Below are positions 26,740 through 36,079 of a stretch of DNA of 64,000 nt, in pieces; position 1 is the stretch's first letter; every line of letters begins with the position of its first letter. The notes below the pieces were generated by a model. That model made no database searches. It was given only the letters and a program-made list of their open reading frames with translations, and had not been told where the DNA came from. A program made the position numbers and the translations under genes. Source of the stretch: Flavobacterium hibernum (GTDB lineage: Bacteria; Bacteroidota; Bacteroidia; Flavobacteriales; Flavobacteriaceae); assembly GCF_000832125.1 (NCBI RefSeq), contig NZ_JPRK01000011.1:124001-188000 (forward strand), in the 5' to 3' direction.

Positions 26740-28407
26740 TTATTTTAAACTTTTTACAGATTGCGCAGCATAAGCATTTGCAGGATCTAAAACTAAAGTT
26801 TTATTAAAATACTCAATAGCTTTTGCTTTATCAGTATTAGCGTAACTAGCACCAATACTATTGTAAGCTTCTATTACTTTTTTCATAGTAGCAGGTTTTG
26901 CTAACTCCTCTGCACCTTTAGCAGTAGTTCTTGTAACATACTCTTCGTAGTTTTTAATGATCAAATCATCTTTCTCTAGCAAGTTGTTAATTCTACCTTT
27001 GTATAAGTATGCCTCATCATAAGTTGGAGAAGCTTCTAAAATTCTATCAAAAGCAGCATCTGCTTTACCTAAAGCAACAGCATCTGCAGCACCATTGGTT
27101 TTATTTGCATTAGCATAATACAAAGAGATACCATAGTAAACATTATCATCTAAATAATTTTTAGATTCTTTGTTAGCTGTACCAAACTCAAAAATTGTAG
27201 CTGCTTGTGCAAATTGTTTTTTACCAAATAATGCTTTTCCTAAATCAGCTAATTCCTCAACTACTAAAGGCTCTAAGTCAATCGCTTTTTTAAGATCAGC
27301 AACACCAGCATCAAAAGAAGCTTGATCTACAGTTCCGTCAGCAGCAGTTCCTTTTTTAATTTTTGAAAGACCTAAATATAAATAATCTCTACCAATTACT
27401 TTGTTTGAAGGTACTTTCATATAATCTTCAATAGATTTAATAGCAACTTCTACATTACCATTTTCGTAAGCAGCGTATCCTAAATATCTGTAAATTCTAG
27501 GATTAACTTTATCTTCAGCAATCATTTTATTTGCTACAGTCTCTAAACTTTTATAATCTTTAACTAAGATCAAGAAATCTGCGTGACGCATTTTTGAATC
27601 TAAAGAATAATCTGTTAGACTTAAATATTTCTCATAGTTAGTAATTGCATTTTGCATATTAACTTTAGAAGTAGAAGGTTTGTTTCTTCCCCATTTGTAA
27701 TATGTCTCTGCCAATTCTCTGTAAACTGGACCGTAATTAGGATCAATAGCAATAACTTCATTAAAAGCTTTAATTGCTTCATCATAAGACTTAGCACCTT
27801 TTAACAAAACTCCTAATTGCATTTTAGCTCTTAAAAGCGTCGGATCTGCAGTAAATGCATCGCGATACGATTTGTAAGCATCATTTTGATTGTTTGCACC
27901 GTAATATGCATCTCCAATTGTTAAAAGTGCATTTGCATTTTGTGGATCAACTAATAAAGCACGTTTTACAGATGCTATAGCATTTGTATAATCTGGAGAA
28001 GTTGAATTAATATAAGCTCTACCGATATAGACAAACTCATCAACATCTTTACGTTTCATGTCTTTTGTTGCTAAACCAAAGTTAGCTTGCGCTGCAGCAA
28101 CATTCTTTGCATCAAGATCTAACTGACCTAATCCAATATAATTTAAGTTTTTCTTGTCTGATGCTTGTAATCCATTATTGTAATAAATTTTAGCAGAATC
28201 AGCAATACCTTGATTTAAGTATACATTACCTAAAACAAAATTAGCTTCTCCATCAGAAGGTTTTGCTTTGATGATTGCTTTTAGCAATGATTTTGCTTTT
28301 TGAAATTGTTCTGCATCAATTGCTTTTTTAGCTTCCTTGATATCTTGTGCATTTGCTACAGAAACTGAAGCAACTACGGCAAGAGTAAAAATTTTAAATT
28401 TATTCAT
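26740..28407 (-). CDS. Tetratricopeptide-repeat protein, secreted
   Basis: The 555-residue protein has a signal peptide (about 1-20, ending ANAQ) and then TPR units almost throughout, for example AKSLLKAIIKAKPSDGEANFVLGNVY and AIKAFNEVIAIDPNYGPVYRELAETYY, each trimmed here to the typical 34-residue pattern. It is the last gene of the ExbB-ExbD-ExbD-TonB operon and is 17 bases from the PstS-like gene. A periplasmic scaffold for TonB-dependent transport is the natural inference. No enzymatic domain is present. Confidence 0.88.
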   Translation of the reverse strand: MNKFKIFTLAVVASVSVANAQDIKEAKKAIDAEQFQKAKSLLKAIIKAKPSDGEANFVLGNVYLNQGIADSAKIYYNNGLQASDKKNLNYIGLGQLDLDAKNVAAAQANFGLATKDMKRKDVDEFVYIGRAYINSTSPDYTNAIASVKRALLVDPQNANALLTIGDAYYGANNQNDAYKSYRDAFTADPTLLRAKMQLGVLLKGAKSYDEAIKAFNEVIAIDPNYGPVYRELAETYYKWGRNKPSTSKVNMQNAITNYEKYLSLTDYSLDSKMRHADFLILVKDYKSLETVANKMIAEDKVNPRIYRYLGYAAYENGNVEVAIKSIEDYMKVPSNKVIGRDYLYLGLSKIKKGTAADGTVDQASFDAGVADLKKAIDLEPLVVEELADLGKALFGKKQFAQAATIFEFGTANKESKNYLDDNVYYGISLYYANANKTNGAADAVALGKADAAFDRILEASPTYDEAYLYKGRINNLLEKDDLIIKNYEEYVTRTTAKGAEELAKPATMKKVIEAYNSIGASYANTDKAKAIEYFNKTLVLDPANAYAAQSVKSLK

Positions 28408-28424
28408 CTTTAATTGTAATTAAT

Positions 28425-29348
28425 TTATTCTTTATCTTTAATAATTTGATTCCTTATTTTAAGCTTTCTTCCAGGAGTCCTTACCGGTAATAACCCAGAT
28501 TTTAAAACAATCCTCTGTCCAATATCTCCAGCAATGAATGAAGCAAACCCCATTCCTAAACCAGAATAACCCTGGCAATTTACAATAAACAAATCACGTG
28601 CCAAAGGATATTTTACTTCAGCAAGATCATTTTGAGTTGGACTATAATATTGATTATCATTTAATCCTTTAACACTCAAAACGTTTATTTTTTTAATAAC
28701 ATCGATCATATTAGGCGAAGGCTGAGACAACCAGTTTACACCAACAACCCCAATCATTCCGTCATTTTCAGACACGAATTTAATAACTTCGTCATTAGTT
28801 TTAAAAGAAAAAACTCCTTTTACTGGAACATCTTTAACTTTTGCCAACTCTTTCATGTAACGCACTGTACTAGAATTCGGATTATCAAATACAAGACCTT
28901 TAATTCTAGGATCTGATTTACCTTGCATAAAATCAATTACCGTTTTCAACGCAATTAATGTATCATTATTGCTTTTACTTGAAATAAAAGCAATCGCATC
29001 TATTGCAAAAGGGGTAACTCTAGGATTAATTTTGTTTTTTTCAAATTTAGCAATTTCATCCTTAGTAAGATCTCTTGCCATCACCGCAACTTTTGTTTTC
29101 TGATTTAATAAATCATTTACAAGCTCCGCTTCTGACTTTGGTTTTACATTAATTTTAGCATCATAATAAGTTCCTTCAAAAACAGCAACCTGATCGTCTA
29201 CAATTGGCTTTATTGTTTCATCAACAGTAATATCAATAGATCCTTTTAAAATTGTTTCTTTATCAGCTTCGTTTTTACTTTTTTGGTTACACATGGCAAA
29301 CAAAAAAACAAAAACAACTAAGCCTGCAATCTTACTATATTTTAACAT
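28425..29348 (-). CDS. PstS-like substrate-binding lipoprotein
   Basis: The 307-residue lipoprotein has a lipobox ending FAMC (C20). The remainder resembles phosphate-binding periplasmic proteins: GSIDITVDETIKPIVDDQV at the start, VAVMARDLTKDE, and FIVNCQGYSGLGMGFASFI near the C-terminus. No ABC permease or ATPase of the Pst system is encoded nearby. Instead it lies within the TonB operon, starting just past the short membrane-protein gene. The Flavobacteriia commonly keep this arrangement, so a role in TonB-dependent transport or sensing is more likely than classical ABC uptake. The ligand is unproven. Confidence 0.82.
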   Translation of the reverse strand: MLKYSKIAGLVVFVFLFAMCNQKSKNEADKETILKGSIDITVDETIKPIVDDQVAVFEGTYYDAKINVKPKSEAELVNDLLNQKTKVAVMARDLTKDEIAKFEKNKINPRVTPFAIDAIAFISSKSNNDTLIALKTVIDFMQGKSDPRIKGLVFDNPNSSTVRYMKELAKVKDVPVKGVFSFKTNDEVIKFVSENDGMIGVVGVNWLSQPSPNMIDVIKKINVLSVKGLNDNQYYSPTQNDLAEVKYPLARDLFIVNCQGYSGLGMGFASFIAGDIGQRIVLKSGLLPVRTPGRKLKIRNQIIKDKE

Positions 29349-29349
29349 G

Positions 29350-29580
29350 TTATTCTGCGTTTGAATTAATTAATCTTAAAAAGCGAATTGCCGAATATAC
29401 GATCAACAATCCACCAAAAGCATACCTGTATTTAGGTTCCATATCTAATGGAAGCTTCTTCCAAAACATAATCATTAAACCTAGCACAAGATATATTAAA
29501 AAAAACAGTATTCCTAAAACAAGAAGAAATCGCTCTTTGAGCGATTTCTTCTGAATATTATTAAGCATATCTTTTAACAT
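29350..29580 (-). CDS. Small two-TM membrane protein of the TonB operon
   Basis: The 76-residue protein has two hydrophobic segments (about 18-40 and 52-70) separated by a short polar loop with KLPLDMEPKYRYA. Its ATG overlaps the TonB stop codon by one base (TAATG) and its stop precedes the PstS-like start at once, so translation is coupled. Tight placement between TonB and the binding protein suggests that it is part of the same membrane machinery. I know no function for it. Confidence 0.8.
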   Translation of the reverse strand: MLKDMLNNIQKKSLKERFLLVLGILFFLIYLVLGLMIMFWKKLPLDMEPKYRYAFGGLLIVYSAIRFLRLINSNAE

Positions 29581-30380
29581 TATTCTGCAGATTGAATAGT
29601 AATAGGAAGAGAGTAAAGTACCCTAACTTTTTTACCATTTTGCTCGCCAGGAGTCCATTTTGGACATTTTTTAAGAACACGAATTGCTTCTGCTCCTGTA
29701 CCGTAACCGATATCCCTTAAAACTTTAATGTCGGTTAATGAACCGTCTTTTTCAACTACAAAAGTAACATAAACTTTACCTTTTAAACCTTCTTCTTCCG
29801 GAGTCTTATAATTGTTTCCTACGAATTTGTAGAATTTATCAATTCCTCCAGGGAAATCTGGTTTTACTTCGATACCTGCAGTATTATAAACATTGTTATC
29901 TTCTTGCACAATCTCCGCTACCGGTCCTTTACCAACTGGTTCATCAACAGTTAAAACTGCGTCTGGATCTCCTTTGATAGTTTCAGAACCTACTTTTTTA
30001 TCTTTAAGATCTTCAATTTTTGGAGGATCTTCAGTAACTTCATTAGCCTTAGCTACAACCGGTTTCACAAACTTAACCTGATCCACTTTTGGTGGTGGTG
30101 GTGGTGGTGGTGGTTGATTAGGCTTTACTTCCTCTTTTTTAGGAGGTAATTTTACTGTTGCAATCTTAATATCGTTATTTACTTCTTCTTCTTTAGAATC
30201 TGGCAACAAACTTATAATAAGAGGAGCTGCAATAGCCAAGCTAAAAATAATCGAACCCAAGATAAGTGCTCTTACCGTTGTTTTACCGTTCGATTTTCTT
30301 AACTCATATGCACCATATATCTTATTACGTCCTTCGAATACGATATCAAGCCACTGATTTTTAATTATATCTAATTTCAT
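29580..30380 (-). CDS. tonB: Energy transducer TonB
   Basis: The 266-residue protein has an N-terminal cytoplasmic segment (DIVFEGRNKIYGAYELRKSNG, the usual Bacteroidota start, abbreviated) and one membrane anchor (about 38-59). The periplasmic linker includes a run of eight prolines ending at residue 97. The C-terminal TonB domain (about 172-266) has PDFPGGIDKFYKFV and GKVYVTFVVEKDGSL. It carries proton-motive energy from ExbBD to outer-membrane transporters such as the SusC-like protein at 11505. Linker motifs KVDQVKFV (98-105) and SETIKGDPDA (132-141) recur in the protein at the right window edge, in another order. Confidence 0.95.
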   Translation of the reverse strand: MKLDIIKNQWLDIVFEGRNKIYGAYELRKSNGKTTVRALILGSIIFSLAIAAPLIISLLPDSKEEEVNNDIKIATVKLPPKKEEVKPNQPPPPPPPPKVDQVKFVKPVVAKANEVTEDPPKIEDLKDKKVGSETIKGDPDAVLTVDEPVGKGPVAEIVQEDNNVYNTAGIEVKPDFPGGIDKFYKFVGNNYKTPEEEGLKGKVYVTFVVEKDGSLTDIKVLRDIGYGTGAEAIRVLKKCPKWTPGEQNGKKVRVLYSLPITIQSAE

Positions 30381-30419
30381 TTTTCTTGATTATTAAGTTA
30401 TCGAATAATAATTTTAATC

Positions 30420-30965
30420 TTATTTTTTCTCTAACAATTTTGTTTCCTCTGGTGTAAACTCAGGAACAATCGCATAAGTAGAAACTCCAGTTATAGCCAT
30501 TTCATCCAAGATATCAACCAAATTACGATAATTTGATTTTTTAGTTGGCTTGATGATAACAATAATTCCTTTTTTCTTATCACCTGTATATTGAACTACA
30601 GCTTTCTTTTGAGTCAATAGTTCTCTACGAATCCCATCCTTACCATATGCAATATCTTTTGGACCAATCTTAGGAGTAGCCAATAATCCCATATAATAAA
30701 TCATTTTATTATCTTCTCCTAACATCACAGTCATTGTACGATTTTCATCAACTTTAACCGGCGGAGTTTTATCATCTGGATCTTTATCTGGTAAAGATAA
30801 ATCCATCGATTGAGGTTTTGACAACGATGTTGTTAGCATAAAGAACGTGATCAATAAGAATGCCAAATCCACCATAGCCGTTAAATCGACTTTTGAACTT
30901 TGCTTTTTACTTCTTACTTTACCACCTTTTCCGCCACCACCGTCGCCGGTATTTAATTCAGCCAT
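30420..30965 (-). CDS. exbD: ExbD/TolR family biopolymer transport protein (second copy)
   Basis: The 181-residue protein has a glycine-rich N-terminus and then one membrane segment with the proton-path aspartate in KVDLTAMVDLAFLLITFFML, followed by a periplasmic domain of about 115 residues. It lies between the other ExbD and TonB genes. Two unequal ExbD proteins in one operon are usual in Bacteroidota and probably form a mixed dimer in the ExbB pore. Confidence 0.93.
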   Translation of the reverse strand: MAELNTGDGGGGKGGKVRSKKQSSKVDLTAMVDLAFLLITFFMLTTSLSKPQSMDLSLPDKDPDDKTPPVKVDENRTMTVMLGEDNKMIYYMGLLATPKIGPKDIAYGKDGIRRELLTQKKAVVQYTGDKKKGIIVIIKPTKKSNYRNLVDILDEMAITGVSTYAIVPEFTPEETKLLEKK

Positions 30966-30984
30966 TTTAGTGTATATTTTTTAA

Positions 30985-31611
30985 TTAAAAGTCTCTTCCT
31001 CTCATACCTGTAACTAAGTTAAAGGAATTGATTTTTTGATCTTGTAAAATATCCATGATCTTTTTGATTTGTGGATATTCTTCTTTAGCATCTCCTTTAA
31101 TTGCAATCTGCAATTCTTTATCATCAAGATCAATAGCAGCTCTTCTTGAAACTAAAAGCCATTCTTTTAATTGATTATCCAAAGAATCGATTGGAATTCC
31201 AGGTTGATTTGCTTTAGTTCTATCAGACGCTTTCATTGCAATAATATCTTTCAAATTTGCAACTGGCACACCGAAGTCATCCATTAAAGCAAATTTTTCT
31301 TTATCATCTTCTGAAAAAGTCACGCCGAATTTTGCACCCATTCCTTCAAGAGTTCTTTTACGAATCTCTCTTCCTTTAATGTCAAAAAACACTTTGCTTT
31401 TCCCGTCTTTGTCTTTTCCTACTGTAATAATAGCTAAATCCGAATCCGGTAATTTAGTTTGAGCAACAGAAGAAGGCATATCTACAGGAAGTGCTTCTGG
31501 CACCTTAGCAGTAGCGGTCAAAATAAAGAACGTAAGCAAAAGGAACGCAACATCACACATGGCAGTCATATCTGTCGATGTTGACTTTTTTTTCATTTTT
31601 ATTTTAGCCAT
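30985..31611 (-). CDS. exbD: ExbD/TolR family biopolymer transport protein (first copy)
   Basis: The 208-residue protein has membrane segment STDMTAMCDVAFLLLTFFIL with the conserved aspartate (in MCDVAF), then a periplasmic domain longer than that of the second copy. It follows exbB by 56 bases and precedes the other exbD by 19. Both form the ion channel with ExbB that powers TonB. Confidence 0.93.
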   Translation of the reverse strand: MAKIKMKKKSTSTDMTAMCDVAFLLLTFFILTATAKVPEALPVDMPSSVAQTKLPDSDLAIITVGKDKDGKSKVFFDIKGREIRKRTLEGMGAKFGVTFSEDDKEKFALMDDFGVPVANLKDIIAMKASDRTKANQPGIPIDSLDNQLKEWLLVSRRAAIDLDDKELQIAIKGDAKEEYPQIKKIMDILQDQKINSFNLVTGMRGRDF

Positions 31612-31667
31612 TATCTTTTATTTTATTTTGATATAATTAATTATAATTAATACTAATCAAAAATTAA

Positions 31668-32492
31668 TTATTGTTTCAAACTTCCTCTGAATCTTCTGTA
31701 AGTATTTACAATTGTAGTACCAGCCTCATCGATAGAGTAAGTTAAATCATCAATCTTAGCAGTAAAGAAGTTGTAAGAGATAATTGCTAAAACTGAAGTA
31801 GAGATACCTGTTGCAGTGTTGATAAGTGCCTCAGAAATACCTGTTGCAAGAGCAGCTTGATCTGGAGTTCCAGCAGAAGCTAACGCACCAAACGCTTTAA
31901 TCATACCTGATACAGTTCCTAATAATCCTCCTAAAGTTCCTAATGATACTAAAGTAGAGATAATAGTCATATTTTTTTCTAACATTGGCATTTCTAATGA
32001 AGTTGCCTCTTCGATTTCTTTGTGGATTACTTCTGAAGCTTCTTCACTGTTGAAACCTTCTTTTTTAACATCTTGATATTTAATCAAAGCAGATTTAATT
32101 GCATTTGCAACTGAACCTTGTTGTTTGTCACATGAAGCGATAGCAGCCTCAATGTTTCCTTCTTTAATACTTCCTTGTACATTTTTCATAAATGCATCTA
32201 AGTTAGCTTTACCAGCAGCTTTACCAATAACGATAAATCTTTCAATAGAAAAAACAACAACCATTAAAAACATTCCTAATAATACTGGTACAATAAAACC
32301 TCCTTTATATACCATTCCTAATGTATTGATTGGGTGACCTGTTTCAGGATTTCCTCCTTCAAAGTTAGCAGGTGAACCCATAACAAATTTCCAAATAAAC
32401 ACCCCAACTAAAATACACGCAACAATAATGATTCCAGTAATCATTCCTCCTCCATTTGAAGTGCTTTCTTTTTTAACTTTAACGTTTGCCAT
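31668..32492 (-). CDS. exbB: MotA/TolQ/ExbB proton-channel family protein
   Basis: The 274-residue protein has an N-terminal membrane helix (about 17-35), a second (about 68-88) and the C-terminal pair with the family core GTLGGLLGTVSGMIKAFGAL and TGISEALINTATGISTSVLAI. It is the first gene of the TonB operon; a TAnnTTTG element lies 63 bases upstream. It forms the pentameric channel that converts the proton gradient into TonB motion. Confidence 0.94.
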   Translation of the reverse strand: MANVKVKKESTSNGGGMITGIIIVACILVGVFIWKFVMGSPANFEGGNPETGHPINTLGMVYKGGFIVPVLLGMFLMVVVFSIERFIVIGKAAGKANLDAFMKNVQGSIKEGNIEAAIASCDKQQGSVANAIKSALIKYQDVKKEGFNSEEASEVIHKEIEEATSLEMPMLEKNMTIISTLVSLGTLGGLLGTVSGMIKAFGALASAGTPDQAALATGISEALINTATGISTSVLAIISYNFFTAKIDDLTYSIDEAGTTIVNTYRRFRGSLKQ

Positions 32493-32871
32493 TTTTTTTA
32501 ATTTTAATAGTTTTAAATAATTTTATTTTTTAGTTATATTTAACTTGTAGAGGAGCAAATTTATACGTTTAGTTTAAATAAAAAAACTTTTTTTAATTTA
32601 ATTGAACGAAATTTAACGTCAATTTAAAAAATATCTCATTAAATTGGCCTCATCATTTTTTAAATAAGACAAAAAAAAGGACGATTAATGGGAAAATTAC
32701 AACGTTTTAGTAAATATTCAAACATTCCTTTGATATCTTCTTAAAAAGTTGCGAAATTATTTTTTATATATTTTTCAATCGAAAAAAGCTTTTTCCTACT
32801 AAAAAAAACGAGCTCAAAATGTTAAAAAACCAAGCAATACTCTTATAATCATCTAAATTACAAATAAAAAC
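32493..32871. other. Divergent intergenic region, 379 bp
   Basis: This AT-rich spacer lies between exbB (minus) and the HerA-like gene (plus). It contains a -7 candidate for the TonB operon. I see no ORF, RNA gene or repeat in the rest. Confidence 0.55.
32556..32563 (-). promoter_or_regulatory. Candidate -7 element of the TonB operon
   Basis: The minus strand reads TAAATTTG, a full TAnnTTTG match, 63 bases before the exbB ATG. The -33 position is a T-rich run without a clear TTTG. Confidence 0.4.
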
Positions 32872-34389
32872 ATGGATAAAAGGGATAATTTCATTCAAGA
32901 TATAAACAATGGGTACCTTTCTAAAGGTGATAGTATAATTCTAGGAGGTGCAATTTTAGACGGCGAACCTCTTGCTGATGTTCACGTCAAAATTCCTTTA
33001 AAAACACTAAACCGCCACGGACTCATTGCTGGCGCAACGGGAACTGGAAAAACAAAAACGATACAAGTATTATCTGAACAGCTTTCGAATGTTGGGATTC
33101 CTGTACTGATGATGGATATTAAAGGTGATTTTAGTGGAATCGCAAAAGAAGGTAAGGAAGAAGGTTTTATTACTGAACGCCATGCTAAAATAAATATACC
33201 CTATAAAGTTGCTTCATTTCCTGTAGAACTAATGTCACTTTCTAAACAAGATGGCATTCGTTTAAGAGCGACGGTTTCGGAATTTGGTCCTGTTCTATTC
33301 TCAAGAATTTTAGACTTAAATGATACTCAGGCCGGCGTAGTTGCAGTAATTTTTAAATATTGCGACGATAACAAAATGCCTTTACTTGATTTAAAAGACA
33401 TTAAAAAAGTAATTAATTATATTACTGAAGAGGGTAAAGACGAAATCTCTGCCAATTACGGCAAAATTTCTACTGCAACTACAGGAACTATTCTCAGAAA
33501 AATTATCGAATTAGAACAACAACGTGGCGATTTGTTTTTTGGAGAATTATCATTCGAAATTGATGATTTGATGCGAATTGATGAAAATGGCAAGGGATAT
33601 GTAAACATCATTCGCTTGACGGATATTCAGGATAAACCAAAATTATTCTCGACTTTTATGTTGAGTTTATTAGCTGAGATTTACCAACAAATGCCAGAAA
33701 AAGGAGATGTTGCTCAACCTGAATTGGTTATTTTTATTGATGAAGCGCATTTAATTTTTAATGAGGCCAGTAAAGCGCTTTTGGAACAAATAGAGACTAT
33801 TGTAAAGCTGATTCGTTCTAAGGGTGTTGGAATTTATTTTGTAACGCAAAACCCTATGGATGTACCAAGTGGTGTTTTGGCACAATTAGGATTAAAAATT
33901 CAACATGCATTGAGAGCATTTACTGCAAATGACAGGCAAGCGATTAAAAAAACAGCAGACAATTATCCTACTTCACAATATTACAAAACAGATGAATTAC
34001 TAACTAGTTTAGGAATTGGAGAAGCTCTTGTTACTGCTTTGAATGAAAAAGGTATTCCAACACCTCTTGTTGCCACGATGATGCGTGCTCCTATGAGCAG
34101 AATGGATGTTTTAACACCTGACGAAATCGAAGCTATTAACAGTAAATCGAAACTGGTAAAAAAATATATTGAAGAAATTGATCGCGAAAGTGCTTATGAA
34201 ATTTTAACCAAAAAAATTACCGACGCTGAGCAAGCTAGTGCTGAACAAGAAGAACAAACTCCAACGCGATCTTCAAAAGCTGAACCAAGTACAACAAGTG
34301 TTGTTACAAAATCAGTTTTGAAAGTGGTTACAAGTGCTACTTTTATAAGAGGTGTTTTTGGAGTTTTATCTAAAATATTCAAAAAATAA
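32872..34389 (+). CDS. HerA-like/DUF853 P-loop ATPase
   Basis: The 505-residue cytoplasmic ATPase has Walker A GATGTGKT (residues 54-61) and Walker B VIFIDEAH (286-293). HGLIAGATGTGKTKT and QNPMDVPSGVLAQLGLKIQHALRAFTA place it in the DUF853/YjgR group of HerA-FtsK-type ATPases. Such proteins are thought to move DNA or other polymers. No nuclease partner (NurA) or defence gene is adjacent, so a housekeeping role is more likely here. The C-terminus ends in a Ser/Thr-rich linker and a short helix. It stands alone in its transcript, followed by a long palindrome. Confidence 0.88.
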   Translation: MDKRDNFIQDINNGYLSKGDSIILGGAILDGEPLADVHVKIPLKTLNRHGLIAGATGTGKTKTIQVLSEQLSNVGIPVLMMDIKGDFSGIAKEGKEEGFITERHAKINIPYKVASFPVELMSLSKQDGIRLRATVSEFGPVLFSRILDLNDTQAGVVAVIFKYCDDNKMPLLDLKDIKKVINYITEEGKDEISANYGKISTATTGTILRKIIELEQQRGDLFFGELSFEIDDLMRIDENGKGYVNIIRLTDIQDKPKLFSTFMLSLLAEIYQQMPEKGDVAQPELVIFIDEAHLIFNEASKALLEQIETIVKLIRSKGVGIYFVTQNPMDVPSGVLAQLGLKIQHALRAFTANDRQAIKKTADNYPTSQYYKTDELLTSLGIGEALVTALNEKGIPTPLVATMMRAPMSRMDVLTPDEIEAINSKSKLVKKYIEEIDRESAYEILTKKITDAEQASAEQEEQTPTRSSKAEPSTTSVVTKSVLKVVTSATFIRGVFGVLSKIFKK

Positions 34390-34445
34390 AAAATTCCCAA
34401 ATGTAAGTAATATAAGTTAATTTATATACCAAGTATCTAAATATC

Positions 34446-34479
34446 AAACCCGACTGGTTTTTTAAAACCAGTCGGGTTT
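34446..34479. repeat. Palindrome of the CCCGACTGG family, also a bidirectional terminator
   Basis: AAACCCGACTGGTTTT (34446-34461) is perfectly complementary to 34464-34479. It sits between two convergent genes (HerA-like and kmo). Compared with 22677-22707 the stem pair A-T is changed to T-A on both arms, a compensatory change. Confidence 0.8.
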
Positions 34480-34523
34480 ACTATATCCATAGCTTTCATA
34501 TGAACTTATATGGTTTAAAAAAA

Positions 34524-35867
34524 TTAGGCGTTTTGCAGCAGTTCTAAAATTTTGTTTTCGACCTCTGCTGTGTTCCAGATATTTTCAATATTATCGAGTT
34601 TTAAAACCTCTTCCATAATTCCGTTTTGGAAATCTCCAATTGCCAAAGCTTCGGCGTATGGGCGATCGCTAAAAGTTACACGACTGTAAAGCGGAATCCA
34701 TTTGTCTGGATGTTTGTCTGAGAATGCTTTCTCTATTTTCTTTTGCAGTAAGAATTTTTCATCTGCTGTTTTGGTGCTCATTTCCATGAAATTTCGGTAC
34801 GAAAGTTCTGCAATAGCATCGGCATTTGGTTTACGTGAAATTTGATATTCTGAGAAAATCTTCTTCCAATCGTTTCCGTATTTTTCGATCATTTCGTTTA
34901 AAACCGTAATATCTTCAAAGCCTGCATTCATTCCTTGTCCATAAAACGGAACAATAGCATGACAAGCATCTCCAATTAAAGCAATTTTATCTTCATAAGT
35001 CCATGGAAAACATTTCATAGTAACCAAAGTACTTGTTGGGTTCTTAAAGAAATCTTCGGCTAATTTTGGAATCACTTCAATCGAATCCGGGAAGTTTTTC
35101 TCAAAGAAATCTTCTACCATTTTTCGATCAGTTAGCGAAGCAAATGAATTTTCGCCTTCAAAAGGCATAAATAAAGTACAGGTAAAACTTCCATCAAGAT
35201 TAGGAAGCGCAATTAACATATATTCGCCACGAGGCCAAATATGAAAAGAATTCTTATCCAGTTTATGAGTTGCATCGGCATTTGCTGGAATATTCAATTC
35301 CTTATACCCCATATTCAAAAATTCCTGCGAATAATTAAACATGCTCTGACGTTGCATTCTGTGACGAATTCTTGAAAAAGCACCATCGGCACCAAAAACC
35401 ATATCATATTTTACTTCTTCCCACTCGCCTCTTTCAGTTTCGCCAATATGCAAAGTTGCCTCACTTAGCGTAACATCCCAGATTTTTTGGTCAAAGAAAA
35501 ATTCAGCTCCTGCCACTTCAGCAAGATCAATCATTTTTCGATTCAAAGTTCCTCTGGAAATCGAATAAATCGACTCGCCTTCTTGTCCATAATTCTGAAA
35601 GTTTAATTTATCGACTAAATGAATGGCACGTTTGTCCATTGGAATTGCAATTTCGCGAACCGAATCGCCAACACCAACGCCATCAAGAGCTTTCCAGCCA
35701 CGATTAGACATAGCTAAATTTATAGAACGACCCGAAAAATTAATTTTACGAATATCAGGACTGCGATCATAAACATGAACGGTGTGACCTTCTTTTTTGA
35801 GATAAATTGCCAATAGTGATCCTACCAATCCAGAACCTACAATAGCAATTTTTAGTGGAGTTTGCAT
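34524..35867 (-). CDS. kmo: Kynurenine 3-monooxygenase
   Basis: I place the start at the ATG 35865-35867 (447 residues), one codon after an in-frame TTG. The FAD-binding GxGxxG is at GSGLVGS near the N-terminus. The second FAD motif ALIGDACHAIVPFYGQGMNAG includes the GQG substrate loop of kynurenine hydroxylases. The enzyme makes 3-hydroxykynurenine with NADPH and oxygen. Kynureninase, the next enzyme, is encoded on the same strand at 49973. Together they point to aerobic tryptophan breakdown, or 3-hydroxyanthranilate for NAD synthesis. The C-terminal membrane anchor of mitochondrial enzymes is absent. Confidence 0.93.
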   Translation of the reverse strand: MQTPLKIAIVGSGLVGSLLAIYLKKEGHTVHVYDRSPDIRKINFSGRSINLAMSNRGWKALDGVGVGDSVREIAIPMDKRAIHLVDKLNFQNYGQEGESIYSISRGTLNRKMIDLAEVAGAEFFFDQKIWDVTLSEATLHIGETERGEWEEVKYDMVFGADGAFSRIRHRMQRQSMFNYSQEFLNMGYKELNIPANADATHKLDKNSFHIWPRGEYMLIALPNLDGSFTCTLFMPFEGENSFASLTDRKMVEDFFEKNFPDSIEVIPKLAEDFFKNPTSTLVTMKCFPWTYEDKIALIGDACHAIVPFYGQGMNAGFEDITVLNEMIEKYGNDWKKIFSEYQISRKPNADAIAELSYRNFMEMSTKTADEKFLLQKKIEKAFSDKHPDKWIPLYSRVTFSDRPYAEALAIGDFQNGIMEEVLKLDNIENIWNTAEVENKILELLQNA

Positions 35868-36079
35868 CAAGAAAAATCTAAATATAAGATCGTAAAAATA
35901 AGTAATAAATATCCAACAGCTTTAAAATAAACCAAATATTTACCCTCAATTCGTTATAATTAAACGGATGCTCCTGCAAGAACCGTTTTCATAACAAATT
36001 TTCGTTTTTATGGATTTATTAAAAAGTTGGAAAAGATTATTTTCGTTTGATTATAAGTTGATCTAACAAACACAACAAT

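Noticed and set aside
32872..34389. Part of a HerA-NurA or other defence system
   Set aside because: No nuclease, SIR2-type or other defence gene is adjacent; the neighbours are housekeeping genes.
36010..36066. An 18-codon ORF (MDLLKSWKRLFSF...) upstream of the repeat composite
   Set aside because: No ribosome-binding context, no promoter and no second copy; too short to support. It may be the remains of a lost gene.
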